Assembly: GCA_039821555.1 (NCBI GenBank)
Contig: JBCBNX010000004.1
Span: forward strand, 56,836 to 120,835
From: Bacteroidota bacterium
GTDB taxonomy: Bacteria > Bacteroidota > Rhodothermia > Rhodothermales > Rubricoccaceae
Length of the DNA: 64,000 bases
Reading direction: 5' to 3'
A program made the position numbers and the translations under genes. The notes under the pieces are model-generated. The model was not told the origin of the DNA, ran no database searches, and saw nothing but the letters and a program-made list of their open reading frames with translations. Within the stretch, counting starts at the first letter, position 1. The number at the start of each line of letters is the position of its first letter. Below, one piece after another: positions 36,401-44,054 of the stretch.

Positions 36401-38261
36401 CGCTGAGGTCGAGTACAACTACATCGCAGGGGATACAGAAACAAGCGGGCTCTACGACGAACGACTCGAGTATCCGGTGCCAGTGGCCTTGCAAGGAGAG
36501 CTTGGTGTTAGCACGTCGCGCCCGGTTCAGATCCAGGCGTATGTGGCGGCAGCCTCTCCGGTGATCGTCCGTGGTGAGGCATTCACGAGGTACCGTGTAG
36601 AACTGACGGACCCCGCGGATGCCAACTACGTCACGCTTGTAGGCCTCACCGGCAGCGAATTGGAGATCGGTCCGGAGGGTGAGTTCACGTTCTTTATCGA
36701 GAGCACCGGGACCTGGCCTGGAAATGAGCTAGAGCGGGAAATTGCGTTCCAGATCGTGGAGGTCGAACCGCCTACAGCGAGAGTTACGTCCCCAAACACT
36801 ACCGAGGCCCGGATCTACCTGGCTCCGCGCAGAACGATTGCGCTCGACATCGACTTCTTTGCGGAGACCTTCCGTGGATTCCTTGGTCAAGACGTGACCA
36901 CGGCTGAAGGGTACCACGCGTATCTCGAAGCTGCAATGGGCAACTCAATACTCAGCCGGATCGGCGCTATCGCCAAGCAGGACCTTCGATGGGGGCCGTC
37001 TGGAAAGCTACTGGAGTGGCTTAGCGACGACCCGGTGCCTGAGCGAGACAACTACGAGATGGCCTTCGCAGCGGCGAGCATTCTTGCTCAATTCGTAGAA
37101 GGAATGGTCGACGACGAAGGGAGCATCATCGACGAGGTCATCATCGCGAAGACGTCTCGGGTGCCATGGGTCGGAAGCGCCATTCTGGCGCTTCGTGAGA
37201 AGGTGGATGCCGGTGCCTTGTCGGACTACCTGGCGCGGTACGCCGCCATCGCGATGTTCGTCGAGTCGGGCCCTTTCCAAGACCAACTCGGCGACCAATT
37301 CTTGGGCGAAGTCCAGAGTGAGCTGATCGACTGCTTTACCAAAGCCATCGTTGAACGAGAGTGCTTCGACGACATGCACGCCTTCGCCATATCGTTGAGC
37401 GACCGCCCCGCGTTCATTCGGTTCGCCGAGCGCGTGTTCACCAGTCCTGACGCGTACGGTTGGGGCCGCGACGTTTACGAGCAGTACGGTGACGATTTTT
37501 CAGATGCAGCCCAGCTTCTCGTTGAGAACAATGAGGAAGGGCCTGAGACCGAGAGAGGGATCAGTGAAAGAGCGGGTTATCGCTGGCTTGGCGTATTAGC
37601 CAACTCAGCTCCGCTGAAAGACGACCTCACAGCAAGCGGCGATGCGGGGTATTACCTCCTCCGGCTGGGTGAGGCCCTCGACGACAGCCGCTTGCATTGG
37701 AAGGCAGTTGAGGACGTGCTCGCGATCAATGACTTTGACGCACCTGGCCCCCCAGAAGCATACACACGGGCGGAATTTGTCGAGGACATGGCTGACCTCG
37801 CGGGCGCACTTCGAACAGATGAGGCGCGCAACAATTTCAGAGAGCTCACGAGAGAAATTACGAAGGAGGCGATAAATTCTCCTGGAGACAAGGGGATGCT
37901 GTACGAACTAACGGCCTCAGCTCGGCTCGTGCGAGACAGTGATGAGACTTATCCGAATGCGCTGCCTAGCCGACCTTATCCGTTCTTCTATTTCAAACCA
38001 AACGGCAAGCTTGTTAGGGGGAATAGCGAGATCGATCTATTTTTGGACGGAAAGTACTATGAAATGAAACGTGGTTCTGAGTTCACCCAAAGGCAGCTAG
38101 TCAATCATATTCGTAGAGCAGAATCTGATCAGATTGCCGAGGTGGTCCTAGTTGGGCCATCGGGTAGGCGACCAGATCAGGTCATTGAAGGTGCTATCGA
38201 AAATACACGGACTTCGGTCATCGTTAGTCATAGATCTGTTCCGCTCAACGGGAGAGATTAG
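33408..38261 (+). CDS. Giant Ig-repeat protein with C-terminal PD-(D/E)XK-like nuclease toxin tip (polymorphic-toxin-like)
   Basis: 1617 residues from the first ATG, but coding sequence in the same frame reaches back to 33246 and through the amber codon to the signal peptide at 32820 (about 1813 residues in all). The body is beta-rich. It has a Ca-binding-like loop DSDNDGQITEADEA near residue 563, a Big_1/invasin-like Ig domain near 805-900 (VPVSFWVTDSFGS, TDADGVATVTL) and a mainly helical region from about 1150. The last 130 residues form a nuclease-like tip: LYELTASARLV near 1498, EIDLF with D1543, then E1552 and K1554 in YYEMKRG. That is the D-X8-E-X-K core of PD-(D/E)XK nucleases. No T9SS sorting domain is present. 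Two immunity-like genes follow. Toxin role is inferred. Confidence 0.75.
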   Translation: MAQRQGEVHGKVKFRWEFEADPAEILIVTARDSIQYKPGQPYSTGSFAVQAAYADSTDAPLANNTTLTFTASSTTYGSLDKQYCYMGCRRESRSGTADGVKYRRARYRVSYVADGNTGDGSPPAAAGPLTDTRLEVSVTDGEISGSMPVVILGPYAFDLRAQPDSLLAGSNERSALTTSLVDRTGTLDRSNLTVDFEIDDTDLARFDGTDCASSYGEGPTLTGVALADAESGCIKLAPSQASQTPQLSRVGAPGTSGMGDQGGPSEANTAVAGTGQPSEFRADSVTVTARLVGGPDLEATAPVRIYRPAAQLLLREEDPDGDGIFRIWVETPAGYACQTSCTDVRVTVDAGLLYNPITGEQGTTLLVGWDTITGVGIQYYPTPDAPDPPNEETVVATATPETPIQNDDGEPIEGDSEEILVIQRPTTPPPSNDPDSPCGDPTVPQRLAVAMAPPELYAGETSALSVTALNCAGAPVTLDAGTTLYVLLNRGDGGHLADGNGSVPGTTYVTTTYGAIGSVYLQAVEEAPEADTPVAVVVTMSGASGEAAVTVLADVAPVDLRIDSDNDGQITEADEAIENDPARLGALVAYNTDDDDGNDVPDYDDAGGFADDDLERIDLVVPDLDTGTVTLSVTAGASQFRVWTDASKGTEVVLPVTWDVTAVPEVLFIEGIAWEETYAGLRLELDEGIALPPDDRVDDIRFYVGDTGLSFPTQAVAGSEPYAYVGGFPNQSDLQLRVYRDDVLVTESNLTVSELAFVEPVAIPLDWDEIGRQYRVEVVADQGQLVLQSEPCIVVVDAPHTVVLGHQDNGGFVADGISTRAISAVVRDRTLNNDGVGYPVAGVPVSFWVTDSFGSTIERVATTDADGVATVTLTAPLSGSTSVKAHAGTVTSEVLLVEATPLTLRLDPTSDTLDVATQEAVTFTLYTNATPGTPVYWTLSNLVPGADAYPQGIVSAGGTAQLVVQGEGARVGEGVVTATVGTKLVAYEIDYVSSAPLSAEVEYNYIAGDTETSGLYDERLEYPVPVALQGELGVSTSRPVQIQAYVAAASPVIVRGEAFTRYRVELTDPADANYVTLVGLTGSELEIGPEGEFTFFIESTGTWPGNELEREIAFQIVEVEPPTARVTSPNTTEARIYLAPRRTIALDIDFFAETFRGFLGQDVTTAEGYHAYLEAAMGNSILSRIGAIAKQDLRWGPSGKLLEWLSDDPVPERDNYEMAFAAASILAQFVEGMVDDEGSIIDEVIIAKTSRVPWVGSAILALREKVDAGALSDYLARYAAIAMFVESGPFQDQLGDQFLGEVQSELIDCFTKAIVERECFDDMHAFAISLSDRPAFIRFAERVFTSPDAYGWGRDVYEQYGDDFSDAAQLLVENNEEGPETERGISERAGYRWLGVLANSAPLKDDLTASGDAGYYLLRLGEALDDSRLHWKAVEDVLAINDFDAPGPPEAYTRAEFVEDMADLAGALRTDEARNNFRELTREITKEAINSPGDKGMLYELTASARLVRDSDETYPNALPSRPYPFFYFKPNGKLVRGNSEIDLFLDGKYYEMKRGSEFTQRQLVNHIRRAESDQIAEVVLVGPSGRRPDQVIEGAIENTRTSVIVSHRSVPLNGRD

Positions 38262-39328
38262 TGAGTAGAAATATGTGTAGTAAGCCTCACAGTTTCGATA
38301 TCTTGGCTCCTGCGGAGAGTGATATGATATCACTATGTGATAGAGTGGGTGGTCATCCGGGGGTAGTCGTGAACAGCTATCCAAGCGAGGGATACGTGAG
38401 TTTTCCCTTTGATAAGCTGCCAAATCTAGATACGCTCAGAACAAGGCTGCGTATCAACTCAAAGGAAGAGGCAGTTTCTGATCTTACAAGATCTACCCTC
38501 GGCTTGGGATTTGAGCGGCTTGCTCTGCAAGTATCGAGATTTGCATCTCCGGAGCAGCTTTCAGCCTTGGTACATTCGCTACAGGCGAAGAGTCGTGAGG
38601 CAGGTCCTGCTGGGATCGAATGGGAGCTGGCTGTACACACTGATTACAGCAAGCTGAGCATACAGATCCAGGCTAGCCGCTGGGAAGTTGCCATCACTCA
38701 GCATGCACTTTACACTCCTAAATTAGACGATCCTAGAAGAAGACAGAGGCAACAAGAATGGGTAGCGCTGCTCGGAGCATTCGACTCCGTCGGCGGAGTA
38801 AAGTTGTTCGTAGAGGAGAAAAGCTCGTCTGGAAGTACCCTCGTCACCCGATCAATCAAGCTTGAGAGTTCTACCGAATCAGATCGCGGGCTAACCTATG
38901 CGCTTGGCGATGTAGTCAGGGACGCGACCCTCTGCCTGCATGGCAACGCGCGGGCTACAATGGTGCATCTCGACGGGACTAGACCGCTAGAGGGATATTC
39001 TAGGGGTCGAGAAGCTATGAATACGGTGTTTAAGGGACCGATTTGGGTCGTCCTTCAAAAATGTCACTCATATGGCCTCTCCGATGTGACTTGGCTCCTG
39101 GGACTAGGGGCAAGCTTCGAACTCACTGCACTGATGGTGAAGAGTGAAGGAGAGTGCTGGTGGGAGGGTACTCTGTTCTTTCATCAGTCCAATGCACCTT
39201 TCTTCTACGGAGATCCTGAATATCGTGATATTTATCTGAGACGTGGTATCTATTTCGATACATTTAACTGCTCACGCGAAGAAAGTCAAGAGCTGGCTAT
39301 CAGTATAGCTGGAAATATTGATATATAA
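38261..39328 (+). CDS. Putative immunity protein 1 (paralog of the next gene)
   Basis: 355 residues. GTG 38261 overlaps the last base of the toxin-like stop; ATG 38273 is the alternative. No signal peptide, so it is probably cytoplasmic. It shares with the next gene the start FDILAP, a later SFPF/SLPF-like segment, GREAMNTVFKGPIW near residue 245 and VKSEGECWWEG near 295 followed by PFFYG. The DNA is visibly richer in A/T than the window average. Position directly after the toxin tip, coupled start and duplication suggest it neutralises the nuclease. No known immunity family was assigned with confidence. Confidence 0.7.
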   Translation: MSRNMCSKPHSFDILAPAESDMISLCDRVGGHPGVVVNSYPSEGYVSFPFDKLPNLDTLRTRLRINSKEEAVSDLTRSTLGLGFERLALQVSRFASPEQLSALVHSLQAKSREAGPAGIEWELAVHTDYSKLSIQIQASRWEVAITQHALYTPKLDDPRRRQRQQEWVALLGAFDSVGGVKLFVEEKSSSGSTLVTRSIKLESSTESDRGLTYALGDVVRDATLCLHGNARATMVHLDGTRPLEGYSRGREAMNTVFKGPIWVVLQKCHSYGLSDVTWLLGLGASFELTALMVKSEGECWWEGTLFFHQSNAPFFYGDPEYRDIYLRRGIYFDTFNCSREESQELAISIAGNIDI

Positions 39329-39430
39329 TTTGAGGTATAATTTAAGATAAAATATATTAATAAAAATATGATTCGCAACTATCGAGATCGAGTACGAGTC
39401 TCTACCCCTTGAACGGTCGCGACTAAGTTC
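39329..39430. other. AT-rich spacer between the two immunity-like genes
   Basis: The first 45 bases (39329-39373) are strikingly A/T-rich against a high-GC window. They include TATAAT-like and TTAATAAAAATATG runs, which could serve as a promoter for the second immunity-like gene. No gene seen. Confidence 0.5.
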
Positions 39431-40537
39431 ATGAGCTATACCAGTCACGGCCTAGACATACTTGCCCCTAGGCCTGAGGATCTCGAAACGCTGTGCAACC
39501 GGCTCCCGCGCGTACCGGGATTCGAGGAGCTAGCTCAGGGGCCGGTTGGGGCGGTGTCGCTCCCATTCGAGGTGTTGCGGGCGTGGCCCGCGCTCGACGA
39601 CGCCCTGCGTATCGACCTCCATTCCGGCGACGCCCAGAAATGGTCAGTCCAGGGGGAAGACGCAGCAGCCTGGGGGTTTCGAAACCTCACCTTCCGCGCT
39701 TCGCCTCACATTGGCCCCGAGAAGTTCACTCGCTTGGCTGAGCGTCTCGTCAGTCTCGCGACCCGGACGGACATGAAGCGCGAGGAGAGGGTGCCGGCAT
39801 CGGGATGGCTCCTGGAGGCAGACACCCTCCTGAGAGGATCGCTGCGCCTCGTCGTTACCGAAGAGAAATGGGTGGTCAGCGTCGAGCAGAAGAAGGCCTA
39901 TCCCTCTGCGGATAGCGAGTTCAGCGACCGTCTGGCAGAGGAGAGTGCAGCCTTGCTGGCTCTCGCAAAGTCATATCGCGATGGGTGCCACGTTCAGATA
40001 GATGACCGAGGGTCACGCGACTCACGTAGCACGAAGAGGCTCGTCGTTGAGTTGAGCGCGCCAGTCGATGCGATAGGGTCTCCCGACCTCAGCGCGCTCA
40101 TGACTGAGTTGACGCTTAGCCTCCACGGGGACTTGAGGGTCGTGGATTTGGGTCCCTCGAACCTGCGGATATCAGAGACATCGCTTGGGTGGTACCGTAT
40201 CGGGCAAGAGGCGATGAACGAGGCCTTCACGGGGCTACTGTGGCTTAGGATGTGGGGTTGCCGCCGCTATGGGATAAGTCTCGTTGGAAGCCTCGCAGAG
40301 AGAGGCGCTGACTTTGATCTTGACCTGTGCAGGGTGCGCTCAGAAGGTCAGTGCTACTGGGAAGGGGGCGTCACATACAGGCAGCGAAACAACCCACACT
40401 TCTACGCTCCCGGCGGCGTGACTTCAGAAGTACTCAACCGCGAGATTTCGCTTAGAGCTATCAGGTGTAGCCGTGAGGATACCCAAGCCAGGTTTGGCGA
40501 GTTGTATGAGGGGTTTGAGGTTGAGTTCGACACGTAG
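39431..40537 (+). CDS. Putative immunity protein 2 (paralog)
   Basis: 368 residues. It is related to the preceding gene along its length: LDILAPRPEDLETLCNRL at the start, GAVSLPFEVL near 38, WGFRNLTFRASPHIGPEKF near 80, GQEAMNEAFTGLLWL near 258 and VRSEGQCYWEGGVTYRQ near 302. Its base composition is close to the chromosome average, unlike the first copy, so the two may have different origins or ages. No signal peptide or known enzyme motif. Inferred to be a second immunity gene or one retained from an earlier toxin tip. Confidence 0.7.
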   Translation: MSYTSHGLDILAPRPEDLETLCNRLPRVPGFEELAQGPVGAVSLPFEVLRAWPALDDALRIDLHSGDAQKWSVQGEDAAAWGFRNLTFRASPHIGPEKFTRLAERLVSLATRTDMKREERVPASGWLLEADTLLRGSLRLVVTEEKWVVSVEQKKAYPSADSEFSDRLAEESAALLALAKSYRDGCHVQIDDRGSRDSRSTKRLVVELSAPVDAIGSPDLSALMTELTLSLHGDLRVVDLGPSNLRISETSLGWYRIGQEAMNEAFTGLLWLRMWGCRRYGISLVGSLAERGADFDLDLCRVRSEGQCYWEGGVTYRQRNNPHFYAPGGVTSEVLNREISLRAIRCSREDTQARFGELYEGFEVEFDT

Positions 40538-40634
40538 GCACCACCCCATCACCTTGAACATAATTCCTGCCCGAACCCGGGGCCGGCAAGGCCCGCCGCC
40601 CCTATTACCAGTCTCTAACCCCAGTCTCGCGACT

Positions 40635-41288
40635 ATGCCTCGTCTCATCGTTCTCGCTATCGCTGCGGCACTCGCGCTCCCCGCTCTCGCGCAGGAGGCC
40701 GCGCCGCACACGCTGCCCTTTTCCTCGACGGGCCACACCCTCGAACTCGAGGTCGCCCACCCTATGAGCAATGTCGAGAGCACGACGCTCACCGTTCGGC
40801 TCGCCGACGTTCCGGCCTGGCTCACAGTCACCCCGGCTGAGCGCACCCTTGACGACCTCGAGCCTGGCACGACGACGCTCACCCGCTTTGCCTTCGAAGC
40901 CGCTCCCGACGCCCCCGTCGGCAAGCCCGGTGTCATGCGCTTCGACATCACCTCAGCCGAGGGGCTCACCTGGAGCAAGAGCGTGCGCCTGGAGGTGTCC
41001 GCACCGGACGACTTCGCGCTGGCAGCGGCCTACCCCAACCCGTTCGGTCCTCAGCCCGCGACCATCGCCTTCGACGTGCCCCGCGAGGGGACGGTGCGCG
41101 TGATGGTGTACGACCTGCTGGGGCGGGAAGTGATGCGGCTCGCCGATGACGAGTTCGAGCCAGGGCGGCACACGGTGTCGCTGGATCCCGGGCGTCTGGC
41201 AAACGGCGTGTACGTAGTGCGGCTGAGCGGCGAAGACGAGAAGAGCGAACGGGCGGTGGCGTACCAGAAGCTCACGCTCGTGCGGTGA
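40635..41288 (+). CDS. Small secreted protein with T9SS type A sorting domain
   Basis: 217 residues from ATG 40635, the start of a signal peptide (MPRLIVLAIAAALALPALAQ). The middle is one beta-sandwich-like domain (HTLELEVAHPMSNVESTTLT, VTPAERTLDDLEPG). From about residue 130, AAAYPNPFGP, VMVYDLLGREVMRL, GRLANGVYVVRLSG and YQKLTLVR form a Por/T9SS C-terminal sorting domain. No catalytic motif. It follows the immunity-like pair by about 100 bp but has ordinary chromosomal composition. Confidence 0.85.
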   Translation: MPRLIVLAIAAALALPALAQEAAPHTLPFSSTGHTLELEVAHPMSNVESTTLTVRLADVPAWLTVTPAERTLDDLEPGTTTLTRFAFEAAPDAPVGKPGVMRFDITSAEGLTWSKSVRLEVSAPDDFALAAAYPNPFGPQPATIAFDVPREGTVRVMVYDLLGREVMRLADDEFEPGRHTVSLDPGRLANGVYVVRLSGEDEKSERAVAYQKLTLVR

Positions 41289-41602
41289 GAGTACGCCGGG
41301 CGTCCATGGGAGGGGCCGGTCGTTCGTTTGAGCGCTTGTTCGATGCCCGACGCAGCAAGGCGGGAGAGCAACGAGCGCTCCCAAAGACCTGTGCCGCCGG
41401 TACGGGCGTATGCAGCGGGCCAGAGGTGAACTCGCCGCCTGTCCTGAACGTCGCCCGATACAGGCCGAGCTTGAATGAGCGGGTCTCAGTAAGAGGGACG
41501 GAGGTGTGTCTGGACCAGCAGCACAACCCATGGAGGGCCCGCGCAATCTGACCTGGATCTGTGTCCGAAAGGGGCAGCGATACAGGCTTTGAGCTGTTAC
41601 CG
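41289..41602. other. Gene-free interval between converging genes
   Basis: About 314 bp. Short open frames exist on both strands but none has a plausible start context or recognisable family. No terminator hairpin or RNA gene was recognised. Confidence 0.5.
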
Positions 41603-42379
41603 CTAGTGCGCTCGCCACGGCGGGTCCGTCTTGTCGAGGAACGCCGCGATGCCAGCCTGGCAGTCGTCGGTGCTGCGGGCGAGCGCGTTGAGGTTGGTCG
41701 CATACGAGAGCGCTTCCTCCCAGCCCATGCCGGGCACGGCGGTGAGGAGCCGCTTCGTGAGCGCGACGGCGGTGCCGCTCGTCTGCGTGGCGATCTCGCG
41801 CGCGAGCGCGTGCACGGCCTCGTCGAGATTCGCAGCGGGTACGGCGCGCGTCACGAGGCCGAGGCGCGTTGCCTCCGCTGCGTCGATGAGGTGGCCGCGC
41901 AGCATCAGGTCGCGCGCTGCCGCCTCACCGAGCTTGCGTCGGACGAACACAGCCACGAGCGCGGGTACGAACCCGATGCGTACCTCCGTGAATCCAAGCA
42001 TCGCGTGGTCTGCGACGATGCTGAAGTCGCACACCGCCGCGAGCCCGCAGCCGCCTGCGATGGCGTGGCCGTTGATCTTAGCGATGATGGGCTTCGGGTG
42101 CTGATAGAGCGCGTCGAAAAGACGACCGAGGCGCGCCGAGTCGGCGAGGTTCGCTTCGGCGGAGGCGGTGCGGAGTGCCTGCAACGCGGCGAGGTCGGCC
42201 CCGGCGGAGAAGACCTTGCCCGCGCCCGTGAGCACGATCACGCGCAGCGCCTCGTCGGTCGCGGCCTCTGTGAGCGCACCAAGCAGCGCATCGACGAGGC
42301 TGGCGTTGAGGGCGTTGCGCTTCTCGGGACGGTCGAGCGTGAGCGTGAGGACAGGGCCGTCGCGGTGAGACTGGAGCAT
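41603..42379 (-). CDS. Enoyl-CoA hydratase/isomerase family protein
   Basis: 258 residues, normal crotonase length. LTLDRPEKRNALN near 13, the oxyanion-hole segments GAGKVFSAGADL near 52 and KINGHAIAGGCGLAAVCDF near 100, and GFTEVRIGFVPALVAVF near 128 with the catalytic Glu region. It probably hydrates an enoyl-CoA such as in fatty-acid or branched-chain amino-acid breakdown (methylglutaconyl-CoA hydratase-like). No other pathway gene is adjacent, so the substrate is open. Confidence 0.9.
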   Translation of the reverse strand: MLQSHRDGPVLTLTLDRPEKRNALNASLVDALLGALTEAATDEALRVIVLTGAGKVFSAGADLAALQALRTASAEANLADSARLGRLFDALYQHPKPIIAKINGHAIAGGCGLAAVCDFSIVADHAMLGFTEVRIGFVPALVAVFVRRKLGEAAARDLMLRGHLIDAAEATRLGLVTRAVPAANLDEAVHALAREIATQTSGTAVALTKRLLTAVPGMGWEEALSYATNLNALARSTDDCQAGIAAFLDKTDPPWRAH

Positions 42380-42595
42380 GGTGGAAACGGCCTGCGGTCT
42401 ATGGGACGCTCGCGTTGTTCGCTGTGGTTTGATGCTGGAGCGTGGCGAGCGATTGAGCGTGCATTGGAGGCATCAACGTTCCAACATAGTCATCCTTGCG
42501 CACGCGGGGACCGACAAGATCAGGACATGCGCTGCGTATCCTCAGCGAACCCCAATGAACTCAATTCCTGCACGAATCTGCCCCTGATAGCTCGC

Positions 42596-43330
42596 CTACG
42601 CGTTCTCCGCGTCCACCCAGAACCGATACAGGGGCCACAACTCCTCCTGCGCGCGGAGCGCCTCAGCGACGAGGTCGGGACCCAGGGCAAGGACCTGGTT
42701 GCGCGGGATCGTTCGCCGTACCCAGATGCCCTGGGCCTTGGCGAGCCCGTCCGGCAGCGCGTCGAGCGGCGCGTCGAACTCGGGGTGGCCGGCCGGGCGG
42801 GAGACACGCGGCGCAAACGCCAGGCGGTAGCCCTGCTCGATGAGTACGTTGAGCACGTCCAGCGCGATGGCGTCCTCGTCCAGCGTGCGGGCCAGGGCGT
42901 CGCGGAAGAGCCCTTTGGCGTAGGCCCCGACGTAGAGGCCCCACGCGAAGCGGTCGGGGTAGACGCTGTGCGAGAGCTGCACGTCGGTGAGGCGCTTGCG
43001 TCCGGGGCGGTAGAACGCCATCCAGAGGTGGTGGTGCGAGCCGCCCGCGCCGAAGTCGTTCTTGAGGATGCGGCTGAAGACGCCGCGCTCCGTCTCGAAC
43101 GGAAGCTGGTGGGGCAGCACCCAGTTGACGACGAGGTCGTCGCGGTAGCGCTTGAACGGCTCCTGGATGTGCGCCTTGAGCGTCGCCTTCTCCTTGCGGT
43201 ACTGCTCGATGTGGGGCTCCTGCCGCAAACGCTCCAGGGCGTCCAGTCCGTTTGGCCCGAATCCTTCGAAAGAGAGGCTCAGGGGTGCCGTGGGGAAAAA
43301 TCCCCTGAAATGGTGATCTAAATAACGCAT
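42596..43330 (-). CDS. Hypothetical protein
   Basis: 244 residues from ATG 43330 (a GTG at 43360 would add ten). A soluble mixed protein: HHFRGFFPTAPLSLSFEGF at the start, LRQEPHIEQYRKEKATLKAH near 35, FSRILKNDFGAGGSHHHLW near 85, and YPDRFAWGLYVGAYAKGLFR near 123. No signal peptide or membrane segment. I do not recognise the family; the gene looks real from codon use and the strongly protein-like frame. It is divergent from the barrel gene at 43446. Confidence 0.65.
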   Translation of the reverse strand: MRYLDHHFRGFFPTAPLSLSFEGFGPNGLDALERLRQEPHIEQYRKEKATLKAHIQEPFKRYRDDLVVNWVLPHQLPFETERGVFSRILKNDFGAGGSHHHLWMAFYRPGRKRLTDVQLSHSVYPDRFAWGLYVGAYAKGLFRDALARTLDEDAIALDVLNVLIEQGYRLAFAPRVSRPAGHPEFDAPLDALPDGLAKAQGIWVRRTIPRNQVLALGPDLVAEALRAQEELWPLYRFWVDAENA

Positions 43331-43445
43331 GGGTTGCGTATTGTGAAGGTGGACGTGCACTACCCTGCACTAGGCGAAACTGATTCCTGGCGACGCCGTC
43401 CACACTCACCCGCTTGTTTTTCCTCACACCCGCCTCCCTCAATCT

Positions 43446-43988
43446 ATGCGTAAGCTTTTTACTGCTCTCACCCTCGCGCTATGCGTCAGCTTCGCCGCAC
43501 CCCAGGCGGCTGCGCAGTTCTCCATCATCCCGTACATCGGCTACAACACCGAAGCCGGGTTCGATGAGGACGGCGACACAACCGGTGGTCTGCTAATCGG
43601 TATTGGGGGTGAGTTCAAAGCTCCTTTCGAGCTTGGAAATCTCGACCTCTCGATTCGGCCGTCTGCAGAGTATGTGTTTTTGCCTGATGTTGGAGATGTT
43701 AGCCAGAGCGCTTTCCAAATCAGCGGCGACGTGATCGCAAGCTTCGTAGGTTCAAGCAGCGTCGTACCCTACGCTGGCGTTGGAATTACCTACGTTACGC
43801 TCAACCTAGACATCAACGGATTCGGTGCCTTCGCCGACATCGATGATGTGGGCCTCAACCTTCTCGGCGGTGCTAAGTTTGTGGGCGCCTTGGGCTTCGG
43901 CGACCCGTTCGTCCAGGGACGATTCACATTGGGTGGCTTCGACTCGCTCACCATTAGCGGAGGTGTTGCTATCCCGCTCGGCAACTAG
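43446..43988 (+). CDS. Outer-membrane beta-barrel protein
   Basis: 180 residues with a signal peptide (MRKLFTALTLALCVSFAAPQ, then AAAQ). The mature part is built from alternating Gly/aromatic beta-strands such as FSIIPYIGYNTEAGF, LLIGIGGEFKAPF and VVPYAGVGITYVTLNLDI, and ends SGGVAIPLGN. This fits a small eight-strand porin-like or OmpA-like barrel without the OmpA periplasmic domain. Role unknown; acts in the outer membrane. Confidence 0.8.
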   Translation: MRKLFTALTLALCVSFAAPQAAAQFSIIPYIGYNTEAGFDEDGDTTGGLLIGIGGEFKAPFELGNLDLSIRPSAEYVFLPDVGDVSQSAFQISGDVIASFVGSSSVVPYAGVGITYVTLNLDINGFGAFADIDDVGLNLLGGAKFVGALGFGDPFVQGRFTLGGFDSLTISGGVAIPLGN

Positions 43989-44054
43989 CTGGATCTGCTT
44001 TCCCGAGCGCGCCCCGGTAGCCACACGCTGCTGGGGCGCGCCGCGTTTGGGGCG

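Noticed and set aside
41272..41703. Short frames on both strands between the T9SS protein and the enoyl-CoA hydratase
   Set aside because: They overlap real genes at one end and show no recognisable domain or start context.
42491..42516. Sequence resembling the common GTCATTCCCGCG-type palindromic intergenic repeat
   Set aside because: Only a single imperfect copy with weak symmetry.
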